Positions 34,742 through 43,945 of a DNA stretch of 64,000 nt are shown piece by piece. The notes under the pieces were generated by a model, which did no database searches, was not told where the DNA came from, and worked only from the letters and a program-made list of their open reading frames with translations. Source of the DNA: Caccoplasma intestinavium. GTDB taxonomy: Bacteria > Bacteroidota > Bacteroidia > Bacteroidales > UBA11471. The translations under genes were made by a program, and so were the position numbers. Location: positions 67,564-131,563 of the forward strand of contig DVKT01000034.1 in NCBI GenBank assembly GCA_018715885.1, written 5' to 3'. Within the stretch, counting starts at the first letter, position 1, and each line of letters starts with the position of its first letter.

Positions 34742-35899
34742 TTATTTGTTGCTTTGAGCTTGGCCTTGTTCTTGTGTACCGGCCACTTTGATAGGCATTC
34801 CGTCTTTGAGCGAGTTGACGCCTTCGATAACGATACGGTCGCCTTCTTTCAGACCCGAAAGAACCATATATTCTTTCCCGTTGTCGATCGAGGCGATGGT
34901 TATTTCCGTCGATTTTACGGTCGAGTCGTCGTTCAGGACATAAACGAATTTCTTGTCTTGAATTTCGTATGTCGCTTTTTGCGGAATCAATAGAGCTTTG
35001 TCGTTTTTCATCGGGATCAGAATGTTCCCTGTACCTCCGCTGCGCAACAGACGATCGGGATTCTTGAATGTGGCGCGCATGCTCGACGACCCCGTCTGTG
35101 TATCGATGATACCGCTTACGGTTTCGATTTTGCCTTTTATGGGGTAAGTGGTTCCGTCAGCCAATTTCAGAGAAACCGCCGGGAGTTTCGATAAGAAATT
35201 GTTCGCTCCGTACTGATGGGCCATCTCCATGATTTGTTTTTCGGTCATCGAAAAGTAAACATACATTTCGGAGTTGTCCGATACTGTCGTGAGCGGAGTT
35301 GCTGTAGCAGAAGATACGAGACTTCCCACCCGATAAGGTATTGAACCTACGATACCTGTGAGGGGGCTGGTAACACGGGTATAGGAATCGTTGTTGCGGG
35401 CGTTTACCAGCTGTGCTTCGGCTTGGGCCAGTTGTGCTTGGGCCGAGGCATAATCGTTTTCGGCCATTTGCAGATCATATTCGCTGATGATACCTTTTTT
35501 CTGCAATTCTCGTTTATTCTCGGCGGTGAGACGGGCCGTTTCGGTAGATGCTTTTGCCGCTTCGACGTTGGCTTCGGCAATTTTAAGGGTGGCTTTGTAG
35601 GGTATCGTATCGACTACGAAGAGTACATCGCCTTTTTTTACGAGAGAACCCTCGTCTACGAGAAGTTCGGTAAGGAATCCGCTGACATTGGGACGTATCT
35701 CTATGTCCTGTCTACCTTTGATGCGGGCCGGGTAATTGCTGAACCACTCCATTTCCGAGGGTTGTAAGGTCATGACGGCATATTCGCGGGCAAATCCGCC
35801 CATGCCTTGTGTGTTTTTCCCTTTGCAGGAAAATAATGAAATGCACAGTATCGCACAAGCGATAGTCTGAATGGATAATTTCAATTTCATAGATTGCAC
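34742..35899 (-). CDS. RND efflux periplasmic adaptor lipoprotein
   Basis: 385 residues. Lipobox 'CISLFSC' anchors it. 'RIKGRQDIEIRPNVSGFLTELLVDEGSLVKKGDVLFVVD' is the lipoyl half, then an alpha-helical hairpin (about residues 100-165), second lipoyl half ('SPLTGIVGSIPYRVGSLVS') and a beta barrel and membrane-proximal domain. First gene of the operon, 24 nt before the pump gene. The C-terminal Gln/Ser/Lys-rich tail is short. Confidence 0.95.
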   Translation of the reverse strand: MQSMKLKLSIQTIACAILCISLFSCKGKNTQGMGGFAREYAVMTLQPSEMEWFSNYPARIKGRQDIEIRPNVSGFLTELLVDEGSLVKKGDVLFVVDTIPYKATLKIAEANVEAAKASTETARLTAENKRELQKKGIISEYDLQMAENDYASAQAQLAQAEAQLVNARNNDSYTRVTSPLTGIVGSIPYRVGSLVSSATATPLTTVSDNSEMYVYFSMTEKQIMEMAHQYGANNFLSKLPAVSLKLADGTTYPIKGKIETVSGIIDTQTGSSSMRATFKNPDRLLRSGGTGNILIPMKNDKALLIPQKATYEIQDKKFVYVLNDDSTVKSTEITIASIDNGKEYMVLSGLKEGDRIVIEGVNSLKDGMPIKVAGTQEQGQAQSNK

Positions 35900-35954
35900 T
35901 TTTATTTTATCGTTGATTGTTTGTCAGGAATACCTATTGTATCTTACGGAGTGA

Positions 35955-35968
35955 TTAACGATTGTTAA
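35955..35968. promoter_or_regulatory. Small inverted repeat in the RND operon leader
   Basis: TTAAC and GTTAA arms with a GATT spacer, in the predicted 5' leader of the RND operon. Could be a regulator site; no regulator gene adjoins, and 5-bp arms are weak evidence. Confidence 0.25.
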
Positions 35969-36059
35969 AATTTTATGATTCAAAAGGACTCGTTTTAAAT
36001 AAAAAACACGGTAAAAACACCTTATTGCAAGGGATTTTCCGTCTTTTTCATCTGCATGG

Positions 36060-36067
36060 CAAAGATA
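36060..36067 (-). promoter_or_regulatory. -7 element of the RND efflux operon
   Basis: Minus strand TATCTTTG (36067 to 36060). The predicted leader to the ATG at 35899 is about 150 nt. Confidence 0.55.
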
Positions 36068-36139
36068 GACATATTGTGTATTATAGAGAGAGAAATAATG
36101 AAAATAAAATGAAAAAAATAGAGAAAATCCGACGATAAG

Positions 36140-36170
36140 TTGTATTTTCAGAAAGGAAAGCCTATATTTG
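36140..36170 (+). promoter_or_regulatory. Promoter for the coiled-coil/zapA operon
   Basis: TTG at 36140-36142 and TATATTTG at 36163-36170, spaced 20 nt. The start codon is 19 nt downstream. Confidence 0.65.
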
Positions 36171-36189
36171 TATAGATTTTTGGTATAAA

Positions 36190-36483
36190 ATGGCAGGTAG
36201 TCCGAGGGAGACAATCGACAGATTGCGGGTTCATGTGGATGAGTTGATGGCTCGCCATACCGCATTGATAGAACGATGTGAGTGTCTCGAGGTACGGTTG
36301 CAGGAAAGAGAAAAATCGATCGCTGCCTTGCAGAAAGAATTGGAAAATATCCATGCCAAATACAGAAGTCTGGCTATGGCACAGGCCGTTGCCTTGCAAG
36401 AAGGCGATTGGGTCGCGGCGCGTAGTCGATTTGATAAGTTGGTGCGGGAAATCGACAAATGCATCTCTCTCTTGAACGAATAG
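36190..36483 (+). CDS. Small coiled-coil protein upstream of zapA
   Basis: 97 residues. Residues about 8-60 form a heptad-patterned coiled coil ('IDRLRVHVDELMARHTALIERCECLEVRLQEREK...'), followed by a short second helix. I recognise no named family. Position 10 nt before zapA and ZapB-like size suggest a divisome partner of ZapA, but this is inference from context. Confidence 0.8.
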   Translation: MAGSPRETIDRLRVHVDELMARHTALIERCECLEVRLQEREKSIAALQKELENIHAKYRSLAMAQAVALQEGDWVAARSRFDKLVREIDKCISLLNE

Positions 36484-36493
36484 AATAGATGCG

Positions 36494-36835
36494 ATGAACG
36501 ATAAACAAAGTAAACAACGTATAACTGTTACAATAGCCAACCGCTCTTATACATTGTATGTCGAGCGAGAAAAGCTCAGAGAGCAAGAACCTCTTGCGCG
36601 GAGAGCCGCCGAGCTGATAAATAAAAGGGCAAATCGATATGAAGTGCGTTTCGAGGCTTCCCAGCATATCGATTTGCAAGATTTGCTCTCAATGGCCGCT
36701 TGGGATATCGCATACGACCTCCTGAAATTGGAGATAACAAACGATGCCGAGTTACTGGCAGAAGAGATACAACGTATCGATGCCGGATTGGAAGGCTATT
36801 TGCAGCAAACCGGAAATCTTCCGGAAGACGATTGA
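36494..36835 (+). CDS. zapA: Cell division protein ZapA
   Basis: 113 residues. The N-terminal globular part 'RITVTIANRSYTLYVEREKLREQEPLARRAAELINKRANRYEVRF' is the ZapA fold, followed by a helix for tetramerisation ('DLLSMAAWDIAYDLLKLEI'). ZapA crosslinks FtsZ filaments at the Z ring. Cotranscribed with the coiled-coil gene; RNase Y follows after a hairpin. Confidence 0.9.
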   Translation: MNDKQSKQRITVTIANRSYTLYVEREKLREQEPLARRAAELINKRANRYEVRFEASQHIDLQDLLSMAAWDIAYDLLKLEITNDAELLAEEIQRIDAGLEGYLQQTGNLPEDD

Positions 36836-36865
36836 TAACATATTAAAAAACAATACTTTTATCCT

Positions 36866-36908
36866 GCACTGCAACAAGATCGCAAGTTCTTGATGTGGTG
36901 CTTTTTTT
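36866..36908 (+). terminator. Terminator or attenuator hairpin between zapA and rny
   Basis: GCAC/GTGC and CAAGA/TCTTG helices form an interrupted stem-loop followed by seven T. It lies 21 nt before the rny ATG, and I see no separate rny promoter after it, so partial termination is possible. Confidence 0.5.
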
Positions 36909-36929
36909 GAACATTAAAACAACGAACAA

Positions 36930-38474
36930 ATGGAAATGATGACATTATTGTCGGTCGGAGCTTTGGTAGGTGTTGTCGTAGGAGTAGTCGTATGTATGGT
37001 ACTCTATAAGATGCGTCTCGGTTCCCGATCTCGCTCGATTCTCGATGAGGCCCGAGCCGAAGCAGAAACGATAAAAAGAGATAAAATGCTTGAAGTCAAA
37101 GAGAAATTTATCTCGATGAAAGCCGATCTCGAAAAACAGATGGCCGTGCGCAGTACCAAAGTGCAGGCGGCCGAGGCGAAAGCCCGCCAACGCGAGATGC
37201 AGCTCAACCAGCAACAACAGGAGTTGCAACGTAAAAAGGCCGAAGTTGAATCTATTCGCACCAGTCTGACTACGCAGGTCGACATGGTCGAAAAGAAAAA
37301 AGCGGAATTGGAGCGGTTGCATAAAGCCGAGGTGGAAAAACTCGAACATATTTCGGGTTTGTCGGCCGAAGAAGCAAAAGACCGTCTTGTAGAGTCTCTG
37401 AAAGAGGAGGCCAAGACGCAAGCCGCATCTTATATCAACGATATTATGGACGAAGCCCGCATGACGGCAAACAAAGAAGCCAAAAGCATCGTTATCAAGA
37501 CGATTCAGCGGGTAGCGACCGAGACCGCTATCGAAAACTCTGTAACGGTGTTCCATATCGATTCCGATGAAATCAAAGGGCGTATTATCGGTCGGGAAGG
37601 TCGTAACATACGTGCTCTCGAAGCGGCTACCGGTATCGAGATTATCGTCGATGATACACCCGAGGCCATTGTACTGTCGGGTTTCGATCCCGTGCGTCGC
37701 GAAATAGCGCGTCTGGCTTTGCATCAACTCGTAACCGACGGACGAATTCACCCGGCCCGTATCGAGGAAGTCGTTGCAAAAGTGCGTAAACAAGTCGAGG
37801 AGGAAATTATCGAGACTGGAAAACGTACCGCTATCGATCTTGGTATTCATGGCTTGCACCCCGAACTGATCCGTTTGGTCGGTAAAATGAAATACCGTTC
37901 TTCGTATGGTCAGAATTTGTTGCAACACTCCCGTGAAACGGCCAATCTCTGTGCCATCATGGCTTCGGAACTCGGACTTAATCCCAAGAAGGCCAAACGA
38001 GCCGGACTTTTGCATGACATAGGTAAAGTTCCTGATGACGAACCCGAGTTGCCGCATGCACTCTTAGGCATGAAGTTGGCCGAAAAATACAAAGAGAAGC
38101 CCGAGATCTGTAATGCCATCGGAGCTCACCATGACGAGACGGAGATGACCAGTCTGCTGGCTCCCATTGTACAGGTGTGCGATGCCATATCGGGTGCCCG
38201 TCCCGGGGCTCGTCGGGAAATCGTCGAGGCTTATATCAAGCGGCTCAATGACCTCGAACAATTGGCGCTTTCCTATCCCGGAGTACTCAAAACATATGCT
38301 ATACAAGCCGGTCGCGAATTGCGAGTGATTGTAGGAGCCGATAAGATCGACGACTCGGAAATCGAAACGCTTTCGGCCGAAATCGCTAAGCGTATCCAAG
38401 ATGAGATGACTTATCCCGGACAAGTGAAAATCACGGTTATTCGTGAAACTCGTGCCGTAAGTTTTGCCAAATAA
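36930..38474 (+). CDS. rny: Ribonuclease Y
   Basis: 514 residues, usual length. N-terminal membrane helix (residues about 5-26), long coiled coil (about 30-200), KH domain ('GRIIGREGRNIRALEAATGIEIIVDDTPEAIVLSGFDPVRREIA' pattern, about 210-270) and HD domain ('HSRETANLCAIMASELGLNPKKAKRAGLLHDIGKV', with the metal-binding His-Asp). It is a membrane-bound endoribonuclease starting mRNA decay. It is directly followed by a PSP1/RicT-like gene; in Bacillus subtilis RicT belongs to a complex that tunes RNase Y. Confidence 0.97.
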   Translation: MEMMTLLSVGALVGVVVGVVVCMVLYKMRLGSRSRSILDEARAEAETIKRDKMLEVKEKFISMKADLEKQMAVRSTKVQAAEAKARQREMQLNQQQQELQRKKAEVESIRTSLTTQVDMVEKKKAELERLHKAEVEKLEHISGLSAEEAKDRLVESLKEEAKTQAASYINDIMDEARMTANKEAKSIVIKTIQRVATETAIENSVTVFHIDSDEIKGRIIGREGRNIRALEAATGIEIIVDDTPEAIVLSGFDPVRREIARLALHQLVTDGRIHPARIEEVVAKVRKQVEEEIIETGKRTAIDLGIHGLHPELIRLVGKMKYRSSYGQNLLQHSRETANLCAIMASELGLNPKKAKRAGLLHDIGKVPDDEPELPHALLGMKLAEKYKEKPEICNAIGAHHDETEMTSLLAPIVQVCDAISGARPGARREIVEAYIKRLNDLEQLALSYPGVLKTYAIQAGRELRVIVGADKIDDSEIETLSAEIAKRIQDEMTYPGQVKITVIRETRAVSFAK

Positions 38475-38539
38475 GAACAGCCATTCTCCCGTCCTTCTTT
38501 TCGAGTTTCATTGGCTTGGAGCGGACGGGTATATAAGTT

Positions 38540-39946
38540 ATGACTATGGACAATAAACAACCCGAAAATATCAATAATACCGTACCCGATCAGCAACCGT
38601 CGCCCGATCAGTCGGCGGCTGTCGTGGCTCAGTGCGGCGGGAAGCTCCATTGCTACGATTGGTTGTCGGATATTCCCGAGTCGCACGACGATACCGAGAT
38701 GGTCGAGGTACAGTTCAAGAATACCCGTAAGGGGTATTATAAGAACTCTGTGCATTTGCGCCTCGAAAAAGGCGATGTCGTGGCTGTGGAAGGAAATCCC
38801 GGGCATGACATCGGAGTCGTTTCGCTTACCGGTCGTCTGGTATTGTTGCAGATGAAAAAAAACGGGGTGAAGCTCGATAATCCGGATCTCAAACGGGTGT
38901 ATCGCAAGGCAAAACCCAACGATCTCGAAAAGTATAAAGAGGCTAAGGCGCGGGAACATTCTACTATGTTACGGGCCAGAAAAATTGCCGAGGATCTTCA
39001 CCTTAATATGAAAATCGGAGATGTCGAGTATCAGGGTGATGGGAATAAGGCTATTTTTTATTATATAGCCGATGATCGGGTGGATTTTCGCCAGTTAATC
39101 AAGGTTTTGGCCGAAGTCTTCCGGGTACGTATCGAGATGAAGCAAATCGGCGCCCGTCAAGAAGCCGGGCGTATCGGGGGTATCGGCCCATGCGGACGTC
39201 AACTTTGCTGCTCTTCATGGATGAGCAATTTCGTATCGGTAGCTACCAGCGCCGCTCGTTTTCAGGATATTTCCTTGAACCCGCAAAAATTGGCGGGACA
39301 GTGTGCAAAGCTCAAATGCTGCCTTAATTTCGAGGTCGATGCCTACGTTGAGGGTCAGAAACGGTTGCCTTCCCGGGAAATCCCTTTGGAAACGCAAGAC
39401 GGAACATTTTTCCATTTCAAGACCGATATATTCAAGCGACAGATAACTTACTCTTCCTCGAAAGAGGTCGCTGCCAATCTTGTTACAATCGACGCTCGAC
39501 GAGCATTTGAAGTGATTGCTTTGAATAAACGGGGCATCAAGCCCGATACGTTGGCCGTAGAGTCTGAAAAAGAGCCTGTACGTAAGGAGTTTGAAGATGT
39601 CGTGGGGCAGGATAGTGTTACGAGATTCGATAAAAAAAATCGTCAGAATCAGAATAATAACCGGAAAAAGAAAAAACGTCCCGGTACAGATGCTGCCTTA
39701 CAGAATGGTGAAGGTGGTCAGAATCAGGCAGGCAATGCTCGTGGGGGAAACAATCCTTCTGCACAGGATTCCGACGTCCGCCCGAATACCAATTCCGGAG
39801 AGAAAAATTTCCGACCGAATAACAATCGCCGTTTCGATAATCGCCGGAATAGTAATTCGCGTCGGGATAATAACCGTCGTAGCAACGAAAACAAACCCGA
39901 TAAAGATGCTTCCCGACAGAAACCGGCATCGGATAAAAATGAGTAG
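38540..39946 (+). CDS. PSP1-domain protein (RicT/YaaT-like)
   Basis: 468 residues. The PSP1 domain is at about residues 60-300. It keeps the Cys-rich RicT signature: 'GPCGRQLCC' and 'GQCAKLKCCLNFE', five Cys that in B. subtilis RicT help bind Fe-S clusters. Residues about 385-468 form an Asn/Arg/Lys-rich disordered tail that looks RNA-binding. It begins 65 nt after rny and overlaps gldH by 8 nt. I infer a role with RNase Y in mRNA processing. PSP1 proteins also occur in eukaryotes, where they were found as polymerase suppressors. Confidence 0.9.
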   Translation: MTMDNKQPENINNTVPDQQPSPDQSAAVVAQCGGKLHCYDWLSDIPESHDDTEMVEVQFKNTRKGYYKNSVHLRLEKGDVVAVEGNPGHDIGVVSLTGRLVLLQMKKNGVKLDNPDLKRVYRKAKPNDLEKYKEAKAREHSTMLRARKIAEDLHLNMKIGDVEYQGDGNKAIFYYIADDRVDFRQLIKVLAEVFRVRIEMKQIGARQEAGRIGGIGPCGRQLCCSSWMSNFVSVATSAARFQDISLNPQKLAGQCAKLKCCLNFEVDAYVEGQKRLPSREIPLETQDGTFFHFKTDIFKRQITYSSSKEVAANLVTIDARRAFEVIALNKRGIKPDTLAVESEKEPVRKEFEDVVGQDSVTRFDKKNRQNQNNNRKKKKRPGTDAALQNGEGGQNQAGNARGGNNPSAQDSDVRPNTNSGEKNFRPNNNRRFDNRRNSNSRRDNNRRSNENKPDKDASRQKPASDKNE

Positions 39947-40403
39947 AGTAGGCTTTTATATAATCCTTTTTTTTGTCTTTTTGTCGGGTTGTCGGTTTGC
40001 TCCGAATGAGATGCAGGAGTACCGTCATCTCGATGGGAAAGGGTGGTATGTCGATTCGCTCGTGCGTGTCTCATTGCCCGTGATCGATACGGCAGGGGCG
40101 TATGACCTTTGCGTAGGACTGCGTTATACCGATGATTACCGATATAGTAATTTGTGGCTTTTTATAACGACGGTCTCGCCCGATAGCGTGCAGACAACCG
40201 ATACGCTTAATTGTGTTTTGGCCGATGAATACGGGCGTTGGCTCGGTGCGGGTATCGGAGTGTTGATGCAACAGGAAATTCCGTTCAAGTCATCTTTCCG
40301 TTTCGATAAATCGGGTATATGGCATATCATTGTCCAGCAAGGTATGAGAGACAGCAGTCTTGTCGGAATTACTGATATCGGTGTAAAGGTATTGCCCGAA
40401 TAA
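39939..40403 (+). CDS. gldH: Gliding-motility-type lipoprotein GldH
   Basis: 154 residues from the ATG at 39939; upstream in-frame Met codons lie inside the PSP1 gene and are rejected. Lipobox 'FFVFLSGC' (Cys about residue 18). The body 'YRHLDGKGWYVDSLVRVSLPVIDTAGAYDLCVGLRYTDDYRYSNLWLFI' is the GldH family pattern. GldH is needed for gliding and T9SS-related traits in Flavobacterium and is kept in many non-gliding Bacteroidales, where its role is unclear. It ends at a strong terminator. Confidence 0.92.
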   Translation: MSRVGFYIILFFVFLSGCRFAPNEMQEYRHLDGKGWYVDSLVRVSLPVIDTAGAYDLCVGLRYTDDYRYSNLWLFITTVSPDSVQTTDTLNCVLADEYGRWLGAGIGVLMQQEIPFKSSFRFDKSGIWHIIVQQGMRDSSLVGITDIGVKVLPE

Positions 40404-40424
40404 AAATTTTGTAGTATCTCGAAA

Positions 40425-40466
40425 CAAAAGGTGGGCGCGGAAAAAGTTTTTCCGCGCCCACCTTTT
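40425..40466. terminator. Bidirectional terminator between gldH and the ABC-2 exporter operon
   Basis: Long inverted repeat CAAAAGGTGGGCGCGG..CCGCGCCCACCTTTTG closed by AAAAAGTTTTT. It separates two convergent units. Confidence 0.9.
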
Positions 40467-40475
40467 GTTATCTGA

Positions 40476-41693
40476 CTAGATCTCTTGGGGTAGATTGCGT
40501 CGTTTATCTTTCCATATTTGATAATTGTAAACGATGCAGGCCGTTACGAAATAGATACCGGTGAGTATCCATAGGTTGAGGAACGGCCCCCGTACATCGC
40601 TGATGGTAGCTCCTTCGGTATTCATACGGATAAAACCTTCGACACCCCAAGTCGAGGGAATGAGTCCGCCCAGGATTTGCCAGATTACGGGCATACGGTC
40701 GTAAGGCCATGTAATGCCGCTGGCAAAGAGGAATATCATAGAGGTGAAAACGATAATCAGGAATACGCTTTCTCGTTCGCGAATGAAGACCGACAATGTT
40801 ATGCCGAAAAATATCGATGACAGCAAGAACGGAGCCATGAAAGAGTATATCTCCCATTGATTACCCAGTTGCGGGTAATCGAAAAGCCAGGGAATGATAT
40901 GCAGCATATACATGGTTGTAACGATGAACAGGCTGTAATAGCAGATTGCTTTTCCTAAAACAAGGTGCAATACATTGTTGCGTATTTTCTCCCGATTTTG
41001 GTAGTAATGTCTCAGTTTCCTGTGTTCATAAAGGCCGCCGGCAAGAATCCCTATGCCGAGAATGATGCTCTGCTGCAAGATAACGACCAGTAGGGCGGGA
41101 ATGATAAATGAAGCGAAACCTCCTGACGGATTATATAGTACAAACGAGAAAGACGGTATGGGGTCGGTTACCATATCGATTTGCGCAGGCGTCGCCCCCG
41201 TGAGCGTGCGGCTTTGCAACTCTTTCCCCATATCGAGTGAGACATCGGTGAGAGTAATCAGGAAATTTTTGTAATTCAGCAGTAAGCTCATGTCGGAATA
41301 GAAAATTACCGGGCTTTGTTCTCCTCGGGCCAATTTCTTGTCGAAGTCTCCGGGAATTTCCAAGATACCGAAACAGTCGCGTTTATACATCAGCTCTTTC
41401 GCCTCGTCGAGATTGGCGCAATAAGACAGAATTTCGGTATTGGGAGAAGCGTCGATCCTGCGGCACATCTCCCGGCTCAGTTGCGTACGGGAATTGTCTA
41501 CTACGGCGAGAGGTACGTCGTATACTACCTCGGTATTGTATATGAACGCATACAGCAACGGGTAGGCAAAAGGCAGGGCAAAGAAAAAAAGCATGGCTCC
41601 GACATCGCGGAATACTGCTACATATTCTTTACGCCAGATGTAGCAAATATCGGCAAGACCTGTTTTTATCGATTTGAAAAATCTGTTTTCCAT
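40476..41693 (-). CDS. ABC-2 type exporter permease (second copy)
   Basis: 405 residues, one N-terminal membrane helix, a large extracytoplasmic loop ('VYDVPLAVVDNSRTQLSREMCRRIDASPNTEIL'), and five C-terminal helices, the layout of ABC2_membrane_3 (YbhS/YbhR/DrrB-like) proteins. Last gene of a TolC-HlyD-permease-permease operon, 18 nt after the first permease. Its sequence differs enough from the neighbour to suggest a heterodimer. No ATP-binding subunit is encoded next to it. Confidence 0.92.
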   Translation of the reverse strand: MENRFFKSIKTGLADICYIWRKEYVAVFRDVGAMLFFFALPFAYPLLYAFIYNTEVVYDVPLAVVDNSRTQLSREMCRRIDASPNTEILSYCANLDEAKELMYKRDCFGILEIPGDFDKKLARGEQSPVIFYSDMSLLLNYKNFLITLTDVSLDMGKELQSRTLTGATPAQIDMVTDPIPSFSFVLYNPSGGFASFIIPALLVVILQQSIILGIGILAGGLYEHRKLRHYYQNREKIRNNVLHLVLGKAICYYSLFIVTTMYMLHIIPWLFDYPQLGNQWEIYSFMAPFLLSSIFFGITLSVFIRERESVFLIIVFTSMIFLFASGITWPYDRMPVIWQILGGLIPSTWGVEGFIRMNTEGATISDVRGPFLNLWILTGIYFVTACIVYNYQIWKDKRRNLPQEI

Positions 41694-41711
41694 TGCAGTA
41701 TAGTTGTGAAA

Positions 41712-42893
41712 TCAGGCGATGTACACTTGCTTGCGCAGTGCTCGTTTGAGCAGAGGCAGGAAAGGTAGAGCCAAAAGAATATATATAAACAGCGCCATGT
41801 AGTGCATACGGCTGTAATAGAAAGGAACACCGTTGAGAGCCTGATCGGCGTATATAATGAAATAATGGCGTAGAGGCAGAATATCGGTAAGCAGGTGGAA
41901 TGCCGGGTACATGGCTTCGGCCGGGAATGAAAATCCCGTCAGCGAGAATGATACGACGCCGAAAAGTCCGCCGATACTCAATGCGATACGTAAGGAAGGG
42001 GCAATGCAGATGAAAAAAATACTCAATCCCTGCAACGCCATGACAAATAGCAGCATGGCGGCCAGCATAGGCCAAATGCCGTTTTGCAGCGGGAATTGAA
42101 AATATCCGTACAGCAGGGACTGGCATAAGGCCCCCATGATGAAAAACAATATCGTCTGGGGTAACAGTTTGCCGGTAATAGCCAGCAATATATTGTCGTC
42201 GGCGGTTCTGAGCCATTCTCTCGATGTGGAGTGTTTTATTTCGGACCCGATGGAGAAAATGGTCGTAAGCAGTATGATGACTTCGAGTATGCCGGGGAGA
42301 AACGTATTGTTAAGATAGATCGAATAATTGGTCCACGGGTTGCCCAGCGGGTGCATATCTACGGTAATGGGTTGTATCTGCGGCATGATGTCGCGTTCGT
42401 ATTCACCACGGGCGAGCAGTGTCTGCTGTACCGCTGCTGCGGCTGCAAGTGTTGTCGTCGTCTTGAAGCTGCGGAATTCCAGGGCGCTGGGTATGAAATA
42501 CGCGCTGTTGGTATAATAAGAGATTTCTGGCCTGCGGTTGGCGTAAAGGTCGGCTTCGAAAGACGGCGGTATGATTACGAATCCGAAAATTTCGCTTTTT
42601 TGCATTGCCTTTCTCGCTTCGGTGAAACTGGTATATTCCGTTGTTATGGAGAGCGAGCTCACGGTCGTAAATTGGCGGGTGAGATTACGGGAGGTCGCCG
42701 AGTGGTCGAGGTCGACTACTGCGGTGGGCAATTCTTCGGGCAGACCGTTGTCCATCAGCGAGAGGAAGAATGCGTAACTCAGCAATGGCGCGATAACGAT
42801 AGAGAATAGGTAAATGGGGCGCGACACCAGTTGATGCAACTCCCTGACGATTACCTTCCACAATATTTTTGGACCTGTTACGAATTTCCCCAT
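41712..42893 (-). CDS. ABC-2 type exporter permease (first copy)
   Basis: 393 residues with the same topology: N-terminal helix ('YLFSIVIAPLLSYAFFLSLM'), outer loop beginning 'ELPTAVVDLDHSATSRNLTRQF', and C-terminal helices ending 'MALFIYILLALPFLPLL'. It pairs with the adjacent permease, 13 nt after the HlyD-type gene. Exported substrate is unknown. Confidence 0.92.
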   Translation of the reverse strand: MGKFVTGPKILWKVIVRELHQLVSRPIYLFSIVIAPLLSYAFFLSLMDNGLPEELPTAVVDLDHSATSRNLTRQFTTVSSLSITTEYTSFTEARKAMQKSEIFGFVIIPPSFEADLYANRRPEISYYTNSAYFIPSALEFRSFKTTTTLAAAAAVQQTLLARGEYERDIMPQIQPITVDMHPLGNPWTNYSIYLNNTFLPGILEVIILLTTIFSIGSEIKHSTSREWLRTADDNILLAITGKLLPQTILFFIMGALCQSLLYGYFQFPLQNGIWPMLAAMLLFVMALQGLSIFFICIAPSLRIALSIGGLFGVVSFSLTGFSFPAEAMYPAFHLLTDILPLRHYFIIYADQALNGVPFYYSRMHYMALFIYILLALPFLPLLKRALRKQVYIA

Positions 42894-42906
42894 GACGACT
42901 GTTTTT

Positions 42907-43911
42907 TTAATCGTGCGATTTCTTTACGAGGACCGACATTCCCGGACGCAAATTTTCTATCTTGGTCGTAGGTCGAGCTTTGATTTGGAACGTACGTGCG
43001 TCGTATCCTCCTGTCGCTTTTGTGGCGCGCCATACGGCGTATGTGCCCATATCTTTGATGAAGTAAATTTTAAGCGTAACTTCTTTGTTTCCGAGCGCAG
43101 GGATAACGGCCTGGATCTCTTTCCCCATGGTGAAATCTTGTAAAAGTTCTTCTCTGACGTTGAAGGTTATCCACATGTCGTCAAGCTCCAATATATTCAT
43201 GATGGGGGCGCCGGTTCCTACCAGTTCGCTGACATGGGGAAATATTTCCGATATTTCTCCGTCGATAGGGGCTGTCAGGTATGAGTCGGCGAGGACCGAT
43301 TTCACTTGATCTACACTTCCCTGTGCGGCACGTACCATAGCGGCTGCTGCCTCTTTGTCTTCGATTTGGGCGCCGTTGCGTGCCATTTCGTATTGCGAAC
43401 GGGCTGCACTTTCTGTTGCTACCATAGCTTTGTATTGGGCCTCGGCTTCATCTCGTTTTTGAGCCGAAACGACACCTTTCAGGTAGAGGGCTTCCATGCG
43501 GTCGAAAGATTTTTTTGCTATTTCGAGCCCGGCTATTGCTTGTTGCCACATGTCGTAGGCCGCTTGAATGATTTCACTGCGTGCACCTTTATCGACTTTC
43601 TCGTTTGTGGCTTTGTATACACTTTCCATTGCCGAGGCTTGCATGAGTTTGGCTTCGGCGTCGGGTGATGAGATGCGTACCAATGTATCGCCTTGATGTA
43701 CATGTTGTCCTTCTTCCACCCAGTATTCGGCGATGCGGCCCGGCAATTTACCGGATATGCGTATTTGGGTAGCTTCGGCTTGTCCCTGTATGGTCTCGGT
43801 TCTCGGTTCCAGAAGGAAAAATCCGATAAGGGCGAGAATCACGATGACGATGATAATGGCTACCAATCCGATGGTCAGGCCTTTTTCTTTGTCTCTTTTA
43901 GGAGTGTCCAT
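42907..43911 (-). CDS. HlyD-family membrane fusion protein
   Basis: 334 residues. One N-terminal membrane helix (residues about 14-34) precedes 'QIRISGKLPGRIAEYWVEEGQHVHQGDTLVRI' (lipoyl half), a helical hairpin (about 80-190), and 'LTAPIDGEISEIFPHVSELVGTGAPIMNIL' (second lipoyl half) plus beta domain. It would connect the permeases to the TolC-like duct. Second gene of the operon. Confidence 0.94.
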   Translation of the reverse strand: MDTPKRDKEKGLTIGLVAIIIVIVILALIGFFLLEPRTETIQGQAEATQIRISGKLPGRIAEYWVEEGQHVHQGDTLVRISSPDAEAKLMQASAMESVYKATNEKVDKGARSEIIQAAYDMWQQAIAGLEIAKKSFDRMEALYLKGVVSAQKRDEAEAQYKAMVATESAARSQYEMARNGAQIEDKEAAAAMVRAAQGSVDQVKSVLADSYLTAPIDGEISEIFPHVSELVGTGAPIMNILELDDMWITFNVREELLQDFTMGKEIQAVIPALGNKEVTLKIYFIKDMGTYAVWRATKATGGYDARTFQIKARPTTKIENLRPGMSVLVKKSHD

Positions 43912-43945
43912 TGTATGTCATTTTTTTTGATTTGACGTCAGAAAA

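Noticed and set aside
39591..39938. Extended N-terminus for gldH
   Set aside because: It would overlap most of the PSP1 C-terminal tail and would hide the lipoprotein signal; the ATG at 39939 places the lipobox correctly.
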